A DNA stretch of 64,000 bases from DTU052 sp050951725 (lineage in GTDB: Bacteria; Bacillota; Syntrophomonadia; Syntrophomonadales; DTU052), in assembly GCA_050951725.1 (NCBI GenBank), contig JBMNJO010000019.1, positions 124,001 through 188,000 on the forward strand, given 5' to 3'. A program made the translations under genes and the position numbers. Within the stretch, counting starts at the first letter, position 1, and each line of letters begins with the position of its first letter. Positions 25,624-34,927 of the stretch are shown here, piece after piece. The notes beneath the pieces are model-generated. The model was not told the DNA's origin and searched no databases. It saw only the letters and a list, made by a program, of their open reading frames with translations.

Positions 25624-26496
25624 GTGGGGCTTTTGATTTATCTTGATGGAAAGTTCGTACCCGAAGAGGAGGCCAAGGTTTCCGTATTTGATCATGGATA
25701 TCTTTATGGTGACGGGGTATTTGAAGGAATCCGTGCCTATAATGGCAAGGTATTTCGACTTAAGCAGCATATTGAGCGGTTCTTCGATTCCGCCAAGGCC
25801 ATAAATCTTGAGATTCCTTATACTCAGGAAGAGATGCGTGAAGTGGTCTGTGAGACCTGCCGTCAGAATAACTTGAAGGATGCCTACATAAGGCTGGTGA
25901 TCTCACGCGGTAAGGGTGACCTGGGTCTGGATCCCCGTAATTGTGGGGCTCCGACTACGGTATGTATAGCTTCATCCATTACCCTTTATCCACCAGAACT
26001 CTATAAAACCGGTCTGGATGTAATAACCGTCCCGACGCGACGCAACATAGCAGAAGGGGTTAACCCCAGGATAAAGAGCCTTAACTACCTGAACAACATC
26101 ATGGCTAAGATGGAAGCAGCCATAGCCGGAGTTCAGGAGGCGATCCTTTTGACCCAGGAAGGTTACGTTGCTGAGTGTACCGGGGACAACATCTTTATGG
26201 TCCGGGACGGAGTTATCAAGACCCCGGCAACTCACCTGGGAATGCTGGAAGGGGTTACGCGGAATGCGGTCATCGAACTGGCACGGACGCGAGGGATCAA
26301 AGTTGAGGAAACAGTTTTGACCCGTTATGATTTCTTCACTGCCCATGAGTGCTGGTTGACCGGTACCGCGGCTGAGCTGATCCCGGTGGTCAAGATCGAT
26401 AACCGGGTTATTGGAGATGGCAAACCAGGTCCGGTTTTTGCGGCCCTGCTTGAGGACTACCGCGGATTGGTCAAGCATGACGGAGATCAGATCTAG
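25624..26496 (+). CDS. ilvE: Branched-chain amino acid aminotransferase
   Basis: A 290-residue fold-type IV PLP aminotransferase, last step of Val/Ile/Leu synthesis. It starts at GTG 25624 (MGLLIYLDGKFVP); an ATG at 25620 is out of frame. Family segments: VSVFDHGYLYGDGVFEGIRAYNG, RNIAEGVNPRIKSLNYLNNI with the PLP-binding Lys in IKSLNY (about residue 159), GYVAECTGDNIF and LTGTAAELIPV. Glu of the AECTG segment contacts PLP. First gene of the cluster, 23 bases before ilvD. Confidence 0.9.
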   Translation: MGLLIYLDGKFVPEEEAKVSVFDHGYLYGDGVFEGIRAYNGKVFRLKQHIERFFDSAKAINLEIPYTQEEMREVVCETCRQNNLKDAYIRLVISRGKGDLGLDPRNCGAPTTVCIASSITLYPPELYKTGLDVITVPTRRNIAEGVNPRIKSLNYLNNIMAKMEAAIAGVQEAILLTQEGYVAECTGDNIFMVRDGVIKTPATHLGMLEGVTRNAVIELARTRGIKVEETVLTRYDFFTAHECWLTGTAAELIPVVKIDNRVIGDGKPGPVFAALLEDYRGLVKHDGDQI

Positions 26497-26519
26497 CCCA
26501 ATTCAGGGAGGGTTATTGT

Positions 26520-28184
26520 ATGAAAAGTAACTCAGTGAAAATCGGCTTGGAAAAAGCCCCTCACCGGTCATTGCTGAACGCACTGGGTCTGACCCAGGAG
26601 GAGATCAGCCGACCGCTAGTCGGTGTGGTTAATTCCGCCAATGAAATAGTGCCTGGACATATCAATCTGGATCAGATTGCCGAGGCGGTTAAGGCCGGCG
26701 TGCGCATGAACGGCGGGACCCCGATCGAGTTTTCCACCATCGGGGTCTGCGATGGCATTGCCATGAATCATATCGGTATGAAATACAGCCTGGGCAGCCG
26801 GGAACTGATTGCTGATTCAGTTGAGATCATGGCCACCGCACATGGCTTTGATGCCCTGGTTTTTATACCCAACTGTGACAAGATAGTGCCGGGGATGCTG
26901 ATGGCTGCTGCCAGGTTGAACATTCCCAGCATATTTGTAAGTGGCGGGCCTATGCTTGCCGGACGTTTTAAGGGTGAGCGGGTCAGTCTAAACAATGTTT
27001 TTATGGGGCCGGGAGCGGTAACGGCCGGCAGGATGACTCCGGAGGAGTTGGATCTTCTGGAAGAGGTGGCCTGCCCCGGCTGCGGCTCTTGCTCCGGAAT
27101 GTTTACCGCCAACAGCATGAACTGCCTCACCGAAGCTCTGGGTATGGGCCTTCCAGGCAATGGAACCATTCCTGCGGTCCATGCCGCCCGCATCAGGCTG
27201 GCCAAACAAGCCGGCATGAAAATCATGGAGCTTCTGGAAAAGGATATAAAGCCTTTGGACATCATGACCCGAGAGGCCTTCGAGAATGCCCTGATCCTGG
27301 ATATGGCTATAGGGTGTTCTTCCAATACCGTCCTGCATCTCTTTGCCATTGCCCACGAGGCCGGGATCAAGCTGGATCTGGAGATGGTCAATGAGGTAAG
27401 TGCCCGGACTCCGCACCTCTGTAAGCTGGATCCGGCTGGTACCGATTTTATAGAAGACCTGCAGGAGGCCGGGGGGATTCAGATGTTGATGAAACGCCTG
27501 GCGGAAAAGGGTCTGATAAATGAGGATGTTTTAACCGTAACCGGTCTTAAAGTGAGCGAGAATATTGCCCAGGCCAGGAGTTTTCGTGATGACATTATCA
27601 GACCGCTCGACAATCCCTACAGCCCGACCGGGGGACTGGCGGCTCTCTTTGGCAACCTGGCTCCCGATGGAGCGGTTGTCAAGGCGGGGGCGGTGGAGAA
27701 AGAGATGCTCTCTCATAAGGGCCCGGCCCGGGTATTTGAATCTGAAGAAGAGGCGGTCGAGGCTATTCTGGGTGGTAAGATCAATTCCGGTGATGTAATA
27801 GTGATCAGGTATGAAGGGCCGCGAGGCGGTCCGGGTATGCGGGAGATGCTGACCCCTACCTCAACTATTGCCGGGATGGGTTTGGACCGTGAAGTAGCCT
27901 TGATTACCGACGGACGTTTTTCCGGAGCGACCAAAGGTGCCTCTATCGGCCATGTTTCCCCTGAAGCCGCAGTGGGCGGACCTATTGCCCTGGTAAATGA
28001 AGGTGACATGATCAGTATAGATATACCAGGCCGGAAACTTGACCTCCTGGTTGATCCCGAAGTCCTGGAGGCCAGGAGAGCAGCCTGGAAAGCACCAGAA
28101 CCGAAAATAAAGAAGGGGTATATGCGCCGCTATGCGGAACAGGTCCAGTCCGCCAGCACAGGTGCAGTTTTCCCCCGACCTTAG
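26520..28184 (+). CDS. ilvD: Dihydroxy-acid dehydratase
   Basis: A 554-residue iron-sulfur enzyme that dehydrates dihydroxy-isovalerate and dihydroxy-methylvalerate to the 2-oxo acids. Cluster-binding cysteines appear in NCDKIVPGM (about 119-127) and CPGCGSCSGMFTANSMNCL (about 185-203). The IEFSTIGVCDGIAMNHIGM, RYEGPRGGPGMREM and SIGHVSPEA segments are standard. Full length. Upstream spacing from ilvE 23 bases, with GGGAGG before the ATG. Confidence 0.95.
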   Translation: MKSNSVKIGLEKAPHRSLLNALGLTQEEISRPLVGVVNSANEIVPGHINLDQIAEAVKAGVRMNGGTPIEFSTIGVCDGIAMNHIGMKYSLGSRELIADSVEIMATAHGFDALVFIPNCDKIVPGMLMAAARLNIPSIFVSGGPMLAGRFKGERVSLNNVFMGPGAVTAGRMTPEELDLLEEVACPGCGSCSGMFTANSMNCLTEALGMGLPGNGTIPAVHAARIRLAKQAGMKIMELLEKDIKPLDIMTREAFENALILDMAIGCSSNTVLHLFAIAHEAGIKLDLEMVNEVSARTPHLCKLDPAGTDFIEDLQEAGGIQMLMKRLAEKGLINEDVLTVTGLKVSENIAQARSFRDDIIRPLDNPYSPTGGLAALFGNLAPDGAVVKAGAVEKEMLSHKGPARVFESEEEAVEAILGGKINSGDVIVIRYEGPRGGPGMREMLTPTSTIAGMGLDREVALITDGRFSGATKGASIGHVSPEAAVGGPIALVNEGDMISIDIPGRKLDLLVDPEVLEARRAAWKAPEPKIKKGYMRRYAEQVQSASTGAVFPRP

Positions 28185-28201
28185 TGTAGGAGGTGAAAGG
28201 A

Positions 28202-29887
28202 GTGAAGCTAAAAGGGACCGATATATTTTTAAAATGCCTGAAAGAAGAGGGCGTGGAGGTCATCTTCGGTTATCCAGGAGGATCGGCTCTCCCAATTTAT
28301 GATGCTCTCTATCAATCTGATATAAGGCATGTCCTGGTCCGCCACGAACAGGGGGCGGCTCATGCTGCTGACGCATACGCGCGGGTTACTGGCAAGGTTG
28401 GAGTATGCCTGGCTACCTCAGGACCAGGTGCCACCAACCTGGTTACAGGTATTGCCAACGCCTATATGGATTCCATACCTATGGTGGCTTTTACCGGACA
28501 GGTTTCAGTCCCCTTGATCGGCAAGGATGCATTCCAGGAGGTTGACATAACCGGAATCACCTTGCCCATTACCAAGCACAATTACCTGGTAAAGGATACC
28601 CGGGATCTGGCCCGGATCATCAAAGAAGCTTTCTTTCTGGCCCGGACCAACCGCCCGGGACCAGTGGTGGTTGATTTACCCAGGGATGTAATGACTGGAG
28701 AGGCCGAATACTCCGAAGAGGGTGTAGAGATGTCCCTGCGGGGTTACCGGGTTCTGAAAAGTGCCAATGCCGGGCAGGTGGTTTTGGCCGCCAAGGCGAT
28801 TGAGGAGGCAAAACGTCCCCTGATCTATGCCGGTGGCGGGGTGATCAGTTCCAATGCATCCGCCGAGCTGAGGGAACTGGCAGAAAAAATGCAGATCCCG
28901 GTTACCACAACTCTCATGGCCCTGGGGAGTTTTCCTGCTACCAGCCGCCTGTGCCTGGGAATGCTGGGTATGCACGGTACCAGATATGCCAACTATGCGG
29001 TTAGTGAATGTGACCTGCTGATTGCGGTAGGAGCCAGGTTTGATGACCGGGTAACCGGGAATCTGGCCAGTTTTGCCCCTAACGCGCAGGTGATCCATAT
29101 AGACGTTGACGCAGCAGAGATAGGAAAAAATGTAGGCTCTCACATACCGATTGTGGGGGATGTTAAACAGGTTCTGTCCGAGATAATTCACCGGGTTAAG
29201 GCACGGCCGGAACGGACTGAATGGCATAAACTGATCGACCGGTGGAAAGATGATTTTCCACTGTCTTATGAACCGCTTGGTGACGACGTAATTATGCCTC
29301 AGTTTGTTATTGAAAAAATATACGATGTGTCTGAGGGGAAAGCTATTATTACCACTGAAGTAGGTCAGCATCAGATGTGGACTGCCCAGTATTACAGGTT
29401 CACCCAGCCCCGGACTTTTATTACCTCAGGGGGGTTGGGGACCATGGGATTTGGCCTGCCGGCCGCAGTTGGTGCTCAGGTAGGTTGTCCAGAGCGTAAA
29501 ATTTTCAACATTGCCGGAGATGGAAGTATTCAGATGAACATTCAGGAGATGTGTACCGCAGTTGAGCAGAAACTGCCGATCATCATCTGTATCCTGAATA
29601 ACCAGTACCTCGGCATGGTACGCCAGTGGCAGCAGTTGTTCTATGAGGGACGCTACTCCTATACCGATATTGAGCTCCAGCCGGACTTCGTCCGTCTGGC
29701 TGAGGCTTACGGTGCAGTCGGGCTGCGGGTTACCAAGCCGTCAGAGGTTGAACCGGCCCTGCGCACTGCTTTGCAGGAGACTGAGCGCCCGGTGATGATC
29801 GACTTTCGGGTAGCTCGTGAAGCCAATGTTTTTCCCATGGTTCCTCCGGGAGAAAGCCTGCAAAACATGTTGGGGGGTGACAAGTGA
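28202..29887 (+). CDS. ilvB: Acetolactate synthase, large subunit
   Basis: About 561 residues. ThDP- and FAD-dependent enzyme making acetolactate (Val/Leu) or acetohydroxybutyrate (Ile). GTG 28202 is preferred: AGGAGG lies 7 bases upstream, while GTG 28193 overlaps that site. VIFGYPGGSALPIYDAL and RHEQGAAHAADAYAR (with the catalytic Glu) are at the N-terminus, NIAGDGSIQMNIQEM with LNNQYLGMVRQWQ at the ThDP-binding C-terminal domain. The stop is one base before ilvN. Confidence 0.95.
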   Translation: MKLKGTDIFLKCLKEEGVEVIFGYPGGSALPIYDALYQSDIRHVLVRHEQGAAHAADAYARVTGKVGVCLATSGPGATNLVTGIANAYMDSIPMVAFTGQVSVPLIGKDAFQEVDITGITLPITKHNYLVKDTRDLARIIKEAFFLARTNRPGPVVVDLPRDVMTGEAEYSEEGVEMSLRGYRVLKSANAGQVVLAAKAIEEAKRPLIYAGGGVISSNASAELRELAEKMQIPVTTTLMALGSFPATSRLCLGMLGMHGTRYANYAVSECDLLIAVGARFDDRVTGNLASFAPNAQVIHIDVDAAEIGKNVGSHIPIVGDVKQVLSEIIHRVKARPERTEWHKLIDRWKDDFPLSYEPLGDDVIMPQFVIEKIYDVSEGKAIITTEVGQHQMWTAQYYRFTQPRTFITSGGLGTMGFGLPAAVGAQVGCPERKIFNIAGDGSIQMNIQEMCTAVEQKLPIIICILNNQYLGMVRQWQQLFYEGRYSYTDIELQPDFVRLAEAYGAVGLRVTKPSEVEPALRTALQETERPVMIDFRVAREANVFPMVPPGESLQNMLGGDK

Positions 29888-29888
29888 C

Positions 29889-30371
29889 ATGAAGCATACG
29901 CTCTCAGTTACTGTTGACAACCATCCGGGAGTCCTGGCCAGGGTGGCTACCCTGTTCCGTCGCCGGGGCTACAATATTGAAAGCCTTAGTGTGGGCAGGA
30001 CCGAGGAACCCAGCATATCCCGGATGACCATCGTGGTTGATGGTGATGAAAACATCCTGGAGCAGGTTACCAAACAGCTGCACAAACTGGTCGAGGTATG
30101 TAAGATCATGGACATAACCTCGGAAGAGTCCGTGGATCGTGAACTGGCCCTGTTCAAGGTAAAAGCAGACCCTCAGGTGCGCGCTGAAATCATGCAGATA
30201 GTAGACATATTCCGGGCGCATATTGTGGATATCGGGCGGAAAAGCCTTATTATTGAGGCTACCGGTGATGAGGGCAAGATTAACGCCATTGAGGATTCTT
30301 TGCGGGCCTTTGGGATTATGGAGATGGTCAGAACCGGTAAGGTGGCTATGGTGAGAGGTCCCAAGGGATAA
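29889..30371 (+). CDS. ilvN: Acetolactate synthase, small regulatory subunit
   Basis: A 160-residue subunit that activates IlvB and gives valine feedback control. ATG 29889 starts MKHTLSVTVDNHPGVLARVA, the usual N-terminus, and is preceded by GGGGGGTGAC; a longer open frame extends into ilvB and is rejected. The N-terminal ACT domain (1-75) holds the effector-binding Asn in DNHPG; the C-terminal ACT-like domain runs about 85-160. Also called ilvH. Confidence 0.93.
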   Translation: MKHTLSVTVDNHPGVLARVATLFRRRGYNIESLSVGRTEEPSISRMTIVVDGDENILEQVTKQLHKLVEVCKIMDITSEESVDRELALFKVKADPQVRAEIMQIVDIFRAHIVDIGRKSLIIEATGDEGKINAIEDSLRAFGIMEMVRTGKVAMVRGPKG

Positions 30372-30428
30372 AACCGCTGCTGGCTAAGAAGTAAAACCAC
30401 TGAATTAAACTAAGGGGGATAATTAAAA

Positions 30429-31442
30429 ATGGCAAGAATGTATTACGATGCCGATGCGAACCTGGATCTGCTTAAGGATAAGACTGTGGCCATTATTGGT
30501 TATGGCAGTCAGGGACATGCCCAGGCGCGCAATGCTCATGAGAGCGGAGTCAAGGTGGTAATAGGAATCAGAAAGCCGGTCGATGAAGAGACCGAGGCCG
30601 AGTGGAACCAGGTCCTGGCGGACGGGTTAACCCCCATGACCGTTGATGAGGCCGCTAAGATTGCAGACATAATTCACATCCTTGCTCCCGATACAGTTCA
30701 GCCTTTTATTTACCGGGAACAGATAGCCCCTTACTTACAACCAGGTAATGCCCTGGGGTTTTCCCATGGATTCAATATTCATTTCGGGCAGATTAAACCT
30801 CCGGCCAATATCGATGTGTTCATGGTCGCGCCCAAAGGCCCCGGGCACTTGGTACGCCGCATGTATGAAAAAGGCGTTGGTGTGCCTTCCCTTATTGCAG
30901 TGGAAAACGACTACACCGGGCAGGCCCGCGATTTGGCTCTGGCTTTTGCCAAGGCCATCGGTGCAACCCGGGCAGGAGTACTGGAGACCTCTTTCCGTGA
31001 GGAAACCGAAACCGATCTGTTCGGTGAGCAGGCGGTCCTCTGTGGCGGGGTTACCGAGCTTATAAGGGCCGGGTTTGATACCCTGGTAGAAGCTGGTTAT
31101 CAGCCGGAGATTGCCTATTTTGAGTGTCTCCATGAGATGAAGCTGATCGTCGACCTTATTTACGAAGGCGGCATATCCAACATGAGATACTCTATCAGCG
31201 ATACCGCCGAGTACGGTGACCTGGTAACCGGTCCCCGAATTATTAACGAAGAGACCCGACTGGAGATGCAACAGGTCCTGGAAGAGATCCAGAACGGCTC
31301 CTTTGCCCGGGAATGGATTCTTGAAAACCAGGTGGGGAAACCAGTCTACCATGCTCTTAAGAAGCGGGGAGAAGAGCACCTTATCGAGACGGTGGGCAAA
31401 AAGCTTAGAAGCATGATGCCCTGGTTAAAGGAGATAAAGTAG
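30429..31442 (+). CDS. ilvC: Ketol-acid reductoisomerase, class I
   Basis: A 337-residue NADPH- and Mg-dependent enzyme that isomerises and reduces acetolactate or acetohydroxybutyrate. The Rossmann motif GYGSQGHAQ is at about residues 25-33, with RKP marking the cofactor 2'-phosphate loop. The all-helical domain (about 183-337) has ETETDLFGEQAVLCGG and YECLHE-like FECLHEMKLIVDLIYEGG with the Mg-binding Asp/Glu. Length is typical of the short class I form. Confidence 0.95.
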   Translation: MARMYYDADANLDLLKDKTVAIIGYGSQGHAQARNAHESGVKVVIGIRKPVDEETEAEWNQVLADGLTPMTVDEAAKIADIIHILAPDTVQPFIYREQIAPYLQPGNALGFSHGFNIHFGQIKPPANIDVFMVAPKGPGHLVRRMYEKGVGVPSLIAVENDYTGQARDLALAFAKAIGATRAGVLETSFREETETDLFGEQAVLCGGVTELIRAGFDTLVEAGYQPEIAYFECLHEMKLIVDLIYEGGISNMRYSISDTAEYGDLVTGPRIINEETRLEMQQVLEEIQNGSFAREWILENQVGKPVYHALKKRGEEHLIETVGKKLRSMMPWLKEIK

Positions 31443-31489
31443 GACCCGGCAACTTTGTTACCGAGCTGATAAAATCCAAATGAAGTTGA

Positions 31490-31535
31490 AGCGGGGAAAG
31501 TTCTTCAGAATAGTGAACAATCCCCGCTCTTGTAT
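31490..31535 (+). terminator. Hairpin between ilvC and leuA (possible attenuator)
   Basis: AGCGGGGA (31490-31497) pairs with TCCCCGCT (31521-31528), with an inner GTTC/GAAC helix. The following CTTGTATT is only moderately T-rich. It sits in the 180-base ilvC-leuA gap, the largest gap inside the cluster, so it may split or tune expression. Confidence 0.5.
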
Positions 31536-31622
31536 TACCCGACAGTTTAGGGAATAGGATACATAATCCAGGGTCAAGAGCATAGAAAAAATAGAAACAA
31601 TCGAGGGACGAGGGGTGAACAT

Positions 31623-33206
31623 ATGTCGGATAGGGTGTATATCTTTGATACCACTCTGCGGGATGGAGAACAGAGCCCGGGGGTAAGCTTGAATTATCAT
31701 GAGAAACTGGAGATTGGCCTCCAACTGGCCCGCCTGGGGGTAGATGTCATTGAGGCCGGTTTCCCGATCATTTCCCGGGGCGACTTTGAAGGGGTCAAAA
31801 TGATTGCCGAGAAGGTCAAGGGACCGGTTATCGCCGGTTTGGCCCGGGCCACCCGGGGAGATATTGATGCGGCCTGGAGGGCCATAAAGGTAGCTGAAAA
31901 CCCACGCATTCATACATTTTTGGCTACTTCCGACATCCATCTTAAATACAAACTGCAGAAGACCCGGGAGCAGGTCCTGCAGCAGGCGGAAGAAGCGGTG
32001 CGCTATGCCAAGCAGTTCGTCAGCGACATTGAGTTCTCTGCCGAAGATGCTTCGCGCACGGATTTTGAATACCTCTGCCAGGTGGTGGAGCGGGTGATAG
32101 ATGCCGGGGCAACAGTGGTCAACCTGCCGGATACAGTCGGGTACGCCGTCCCCGAAGAATTCGGTGACTTTATCCGCCGCATCATGGAACGGGTCCCCAA
32201 CATGCATAAAGCCATTTTGAGTGTGCATTGCCACAATGACCTGGGACTGGCGGTGGCCAATTCCCTGGCCGCTATAAAGAACGGCGCCCGGCAGGTGGAA
32301 GGTACCATAAACGGGATTGGCGAGCGGGCTGGCAATGCCAGTCTGGAGGAGCTGATCATGGCTCTTTACACCCGCAGGCCGACGTATGAGAAGAGCCTGG
32401 GGGTAGAATACAAAGAGATTTACCATACCTCGCGTCTGGTCAGTTCTCTTACCGGCATGTCCATTCAGCCCAACAAGGCCATTGTCGGTAAAAATGCCTT
32501 TGCTCACGAATCAGGCATTCACCAGGATGGGGTCTTAAAGGAAAGAACTACCTATGAAATCATGAGTCCTGAACTGGTAGGCCTCCCCAGGATCAACCTG
32601 GTTCTGGGCAAGCACTCCGGACGTCATGCATTCAATGAGCGGCTCAAGGAGCTGGGCTTTAACCTGAATGATGAGGAACTCAACCGTGCTTTTACCCGCT
32701 TTAAGGATTTGGCGGACAAGAAGAAAGAGGTTACCGATCATGATATCGAGGCCCTGGTCAAGGATGAGATCTGGGTGGTGCCGGAGCGCTTTAAACTGCA
32801 GTACCTTCATTTTACCGGGGGCAGTACCGTGGTTCCGACCGCTACCGTAGGCCTCATTGGAGGTAAAGGTCTGGTGGAGGAGGCGGCTTGCGGGGACGGC
32901 CCGGTGGAAGCCGCCTGTAACGCGATTGACCGCATAACAGGACTCCCGGGGACTCTGATGGACTACAAACTTAACGCTGTTACCGGCGGGAAGGATGCCC
33001 AGGGGGAGGTCGTACTTAAAGTTGCGGTAGGGAACCTCACGGTCCTGGGCCGCGGATTGTCCACCGACATCATTGAGGCCAGTGTCAGGGCCTATGTCAA
33101 CGCCATAAATAAGGCAGCCTACGAGATAACTAAACCTGATCCGGGTCAGGTGGGAGGAGTTGTTGAAACTAATGGGAATGACGATAACGGAAAAAATCCT
33201 GGCTAA
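31623..33206 (+). CDS. leuA: 2-Isopropylmalate synthase
   Basis: A 527-residue enzyme that condenses acetyl-CoA with 2-oxoisovalerate, committing carbon to leucine. The DRE-TIM barrel starts FDTTLRDGEQSPG, with metal-binding SVHCHNDLGLA and GIGERAGNASLEE. HESGIHQDGVLK lies in the linker, and residues about 390-515 form the LeuA dimer/allosteric domain that binds leucine. Overlaps the start of leuC by 35 bases. Confidence 0.94.
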   Translation: MSDRVYIFDTTLRDGEQSPGVSLNYHEKLEIGLQLARLGVDVIEAGFPIISRGDFEGVKMIAEKVKGPVIAGLARATRGDIDAAWRAIKVAENPRIHTFLATSDIHLKYKLQKTREQVLQQAEEAVRYAKQFVSDIEFSAEDASRTDFEYLCQVVERVIDAGATVVNLPDTVGYAVPEEFGDFIRRIMERVPNMHKAILSVHCHNDLGLAVANSLAAIKNGARQVEGTINGIGERAGNASLEELIMALYTRRPTYEKSLGVEYKEIYHTSRLVSSLTGMSIQPNKAIVGKNAFAHESGIHQDGVLKERTTYEIMSPELVGLPRINLVLGKHSGRHAFNERLKELGFNLNDEELNRAFTRFKDLADKKKEVTDHDIEALVKDEIWVVPERFKLQYLHFTGGSTVVPTATVGLIGGKGLVEEAACGDGPVEAACNAIDRITGLPGTLMDYKLNAVTGGKDAQGEVVLKVAVGNLTVLGRGLSTDIIEASVRAYVNAINKAAYEITKPDPGQVGGVVETNGNDDNGKNPG

Positions 33207-34434
33207 GCATGCTGGGATGGATGAAGTACATCCCGGAGAACTATTGAACTGCCGGGTGGATGTGGTCCTGGGGAACGATGTTACCACTCCGGTGGCCATC
33301 GAGGAGTTTGAGAAACTCGGAGCCGACCAGGTATTTGACCGGAGCCGGATAGTGATCGTGCCCGATCACTTTACCCCCAACAAGGATATAAAATCTGCGG
33401 AACAGGCCAAGCGAATCCGTGACTTTGCCCGCCAGCACGCCATTGTCAACTACTTTGAGATTGGACGCATGGGCATTGAACACTGCCTGCTCCCCCAGGA
33501 GGGACTGGTCCTCCCTGGGGATCTGATTATCGGCGCTGACAGCCATACCTGCACCTACGGGGCTCTGGGGGCTTTTTCAACCGGGGTCGGGTCGACTGAT
33601 ATGGCAGCGGCCATGGCAACCGGAGAGGCTTGGTTTAAGGTGCCGGAGACCGTCAAGTTTGTATTCCACGGGGAACTCCCGCCTTATGTAGGAGGCAAGG
33701 ACCTGATCCTCAGGGTTATTGGGGACATTGGTGTGGATGGTGCGCGCTACATGGCCATGGAGTTTACCGGTCCGGTTATAAGCTCCCTTTCCATGGACAA
33801 CAGATTCACCATGGCCAACATGGCGATTGAAGCCGGTGGCAAGAACGGCATCTTTGCCCCGGATGAGATCACACTTGATTATGTCAAAGGGCGGAATAAA
33901 CGGGAGTACACCCTCTATTACAGTGACCCCGATGCCCGGTACGCAGATATCCGTGAATATGATGTGACCAATATGGAGCCGGTAGTGGCGATACCTCACC
34001 TGCCGGAGAATGTGAGAAACGTCAGTGAAGTGGCCGGAACCACCATAGACCAGGTGGTGATCGGCAGCTGTACCAATGGCCGGATGGAGGACCTGGAGAT
34101 TGCGGCCGGGATCCTCCGGGGCAGGAGGATACACCCGGAGGTCCGTCTGATTATCCTCCCCGGAACTCAGGAGATCTACCTGGAAGCTCTGAGGAAAGGC
34201 TTCATTGAAACCTTCGTTGAATCGGGAGCAGCGGTAAGCACCCCCACCTGCGGACCGTGCCTGGGCGGGCACATGGGGATTCTGGCCCGCGGTGAAAAGG
34301 CCCTGGCTACCACCAACCGTAATTTCGTGGGGCGCATGGGCGATCCGCAGAGTGAGGTTTATCTCTCCTCACCGGCGGTTGCCGCCGCTTCAGCCATCAA
34401 GGGAGCCATAACTCCCCCTTGGGAGGTGAAATAA
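33172..34434 (+). CDS. leuC: 3-Isopropylmalate dehydratase, large subunit
   Basis: A 420-residue aconitase-family subunit holding the 4Fe-4S cluster. ATG 33172 (MGMTITEKILAKHAG) follows GGGAGGAG by 12 bases; ATG 33178 is an alternative. The cluster cysteines are in GSCTNGR (about 294) and TCGPCLGGHMG (about 354-364). HTCTYGALGAFSTGVGSTD covers the active-site region. It is the bacterial/archaeal short type. Its TAA is followed at once by the leuD ATG (TAAATG). Confidence 0.94.
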   Translation: MGMTITEKILAKHAGMDEVHPGELLNCRVDVVLGNDVTTPVAIEEFEKLGADQVFDRSRIVIVPDHFTPNKDIKSAEQAKRIRDFARQHAIVNYFEIGRMGIEHCLLPQEGLVLPGDLIIGADSHTCTYGALGAFSTGVGSTDMAAAMATGEAWFKVPETVKFVFHGELPPYVGGKDLILRVIGDIGVDGARYMAMEFTGPVISSLSMDNRFTMANMAIEAGGKNGIFAPDEITLDYVKGRNKREYTLYYSDPDARYADIREYDVTNMEPVVAIPHLPENVRNVSEVAGTTIDQVVIGSCTNGRMEDLEIAAGILRGRRIHPEVRLIILPGTQEIYLEALRKGFIETFVESGAAVSTPTCGPCLGGHMGILARGEKALATTNRNFVGRMGDPQSEVYLSSPAVAAASAIKGAITPPWEVK

Positions 34435-34926
34435 ATGACTTTAACCGGTAAGGTGCACAAGTTTGGATCTGATGTGGATACCGATGCCATTATCCCTGCT
34501 CGCTACCTTAACACCTCGGACCCGGTAGAATTGGCCCGGCACTGTATGGAGGATGCGGATCCTGCCTTCCCTTCCAAAGTGGGTCAGGGCGATATTATCG
34601 TGGCGGACAAGAACTTCGGCTGCGGCAGTTCCCGGGAGCATGCCCCGATAGCCATCAAGGCAGCGGGGGTCTCCTGTGTTATTGCCCGGTCGTTTGCGCG
34701 TATTTTCTATCGCAACTCCATAAACATAGGACTGCCCATCCTGGAGTGCCCCCAGTGTATTGATGAGGTTGAGGCCGGGGATAAGCTGGAAGTGGATTTA
34801 ATCAGGGGGGAGATTAAAAACCTGTCCCGTGGCAGGACATACCTGGCTGAGCCTTTTCCTGGTTTTATGCAGGACATAATAGATAAAGGCGGACTAATAA
34901 ACTATGTCAAGGAGAAGGTGAAGTAG
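34435..34926 (+). CDS. leuD: 3-Isopropylmalate dehydratase, small subunit
   Basis: A 163-residue swivelling subunit that completes the isopropylmalate isomerase with LeuC. DVDTDAIIPARYL and NFGCGSSREHAP (about 55-66) are the substrate-binding signatures of the short type. Start adjoins the leuC stop with no gap; leuB begins two bases after its stop. Confidence 0.94.
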   Translation: MTLTGKVHKFGSDVDTDAIIPARYLNTSDPVELARHCMEDADPAFPSKVGQGDIIVADKNFGCGSSREHAPIAIKAAGVSCVIARSFARIFYRNSINIGLPILECPQCIDEVEAGDKLEVDLIRGEIKNLSRGRTYLAEPFPGFMQDIIDKGGLINYVKEKVK

Positions 34927-34927
34927 T

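Noticed and set aside
25620..25646. ATG at 25620 as the ilvE start with a frameshift, like aroF and cimA
   Set aside because: GTG 25624 is in frame, gives a normal IlvE N-terminus and has a usable ribosome site, so no frameshift is needed.
31458..32507. 349-codon minus-strand open frame opposite leuA
   Set aside because: leuA is certain by motif; the antisense frame is a by-product of its GC-rich codons.
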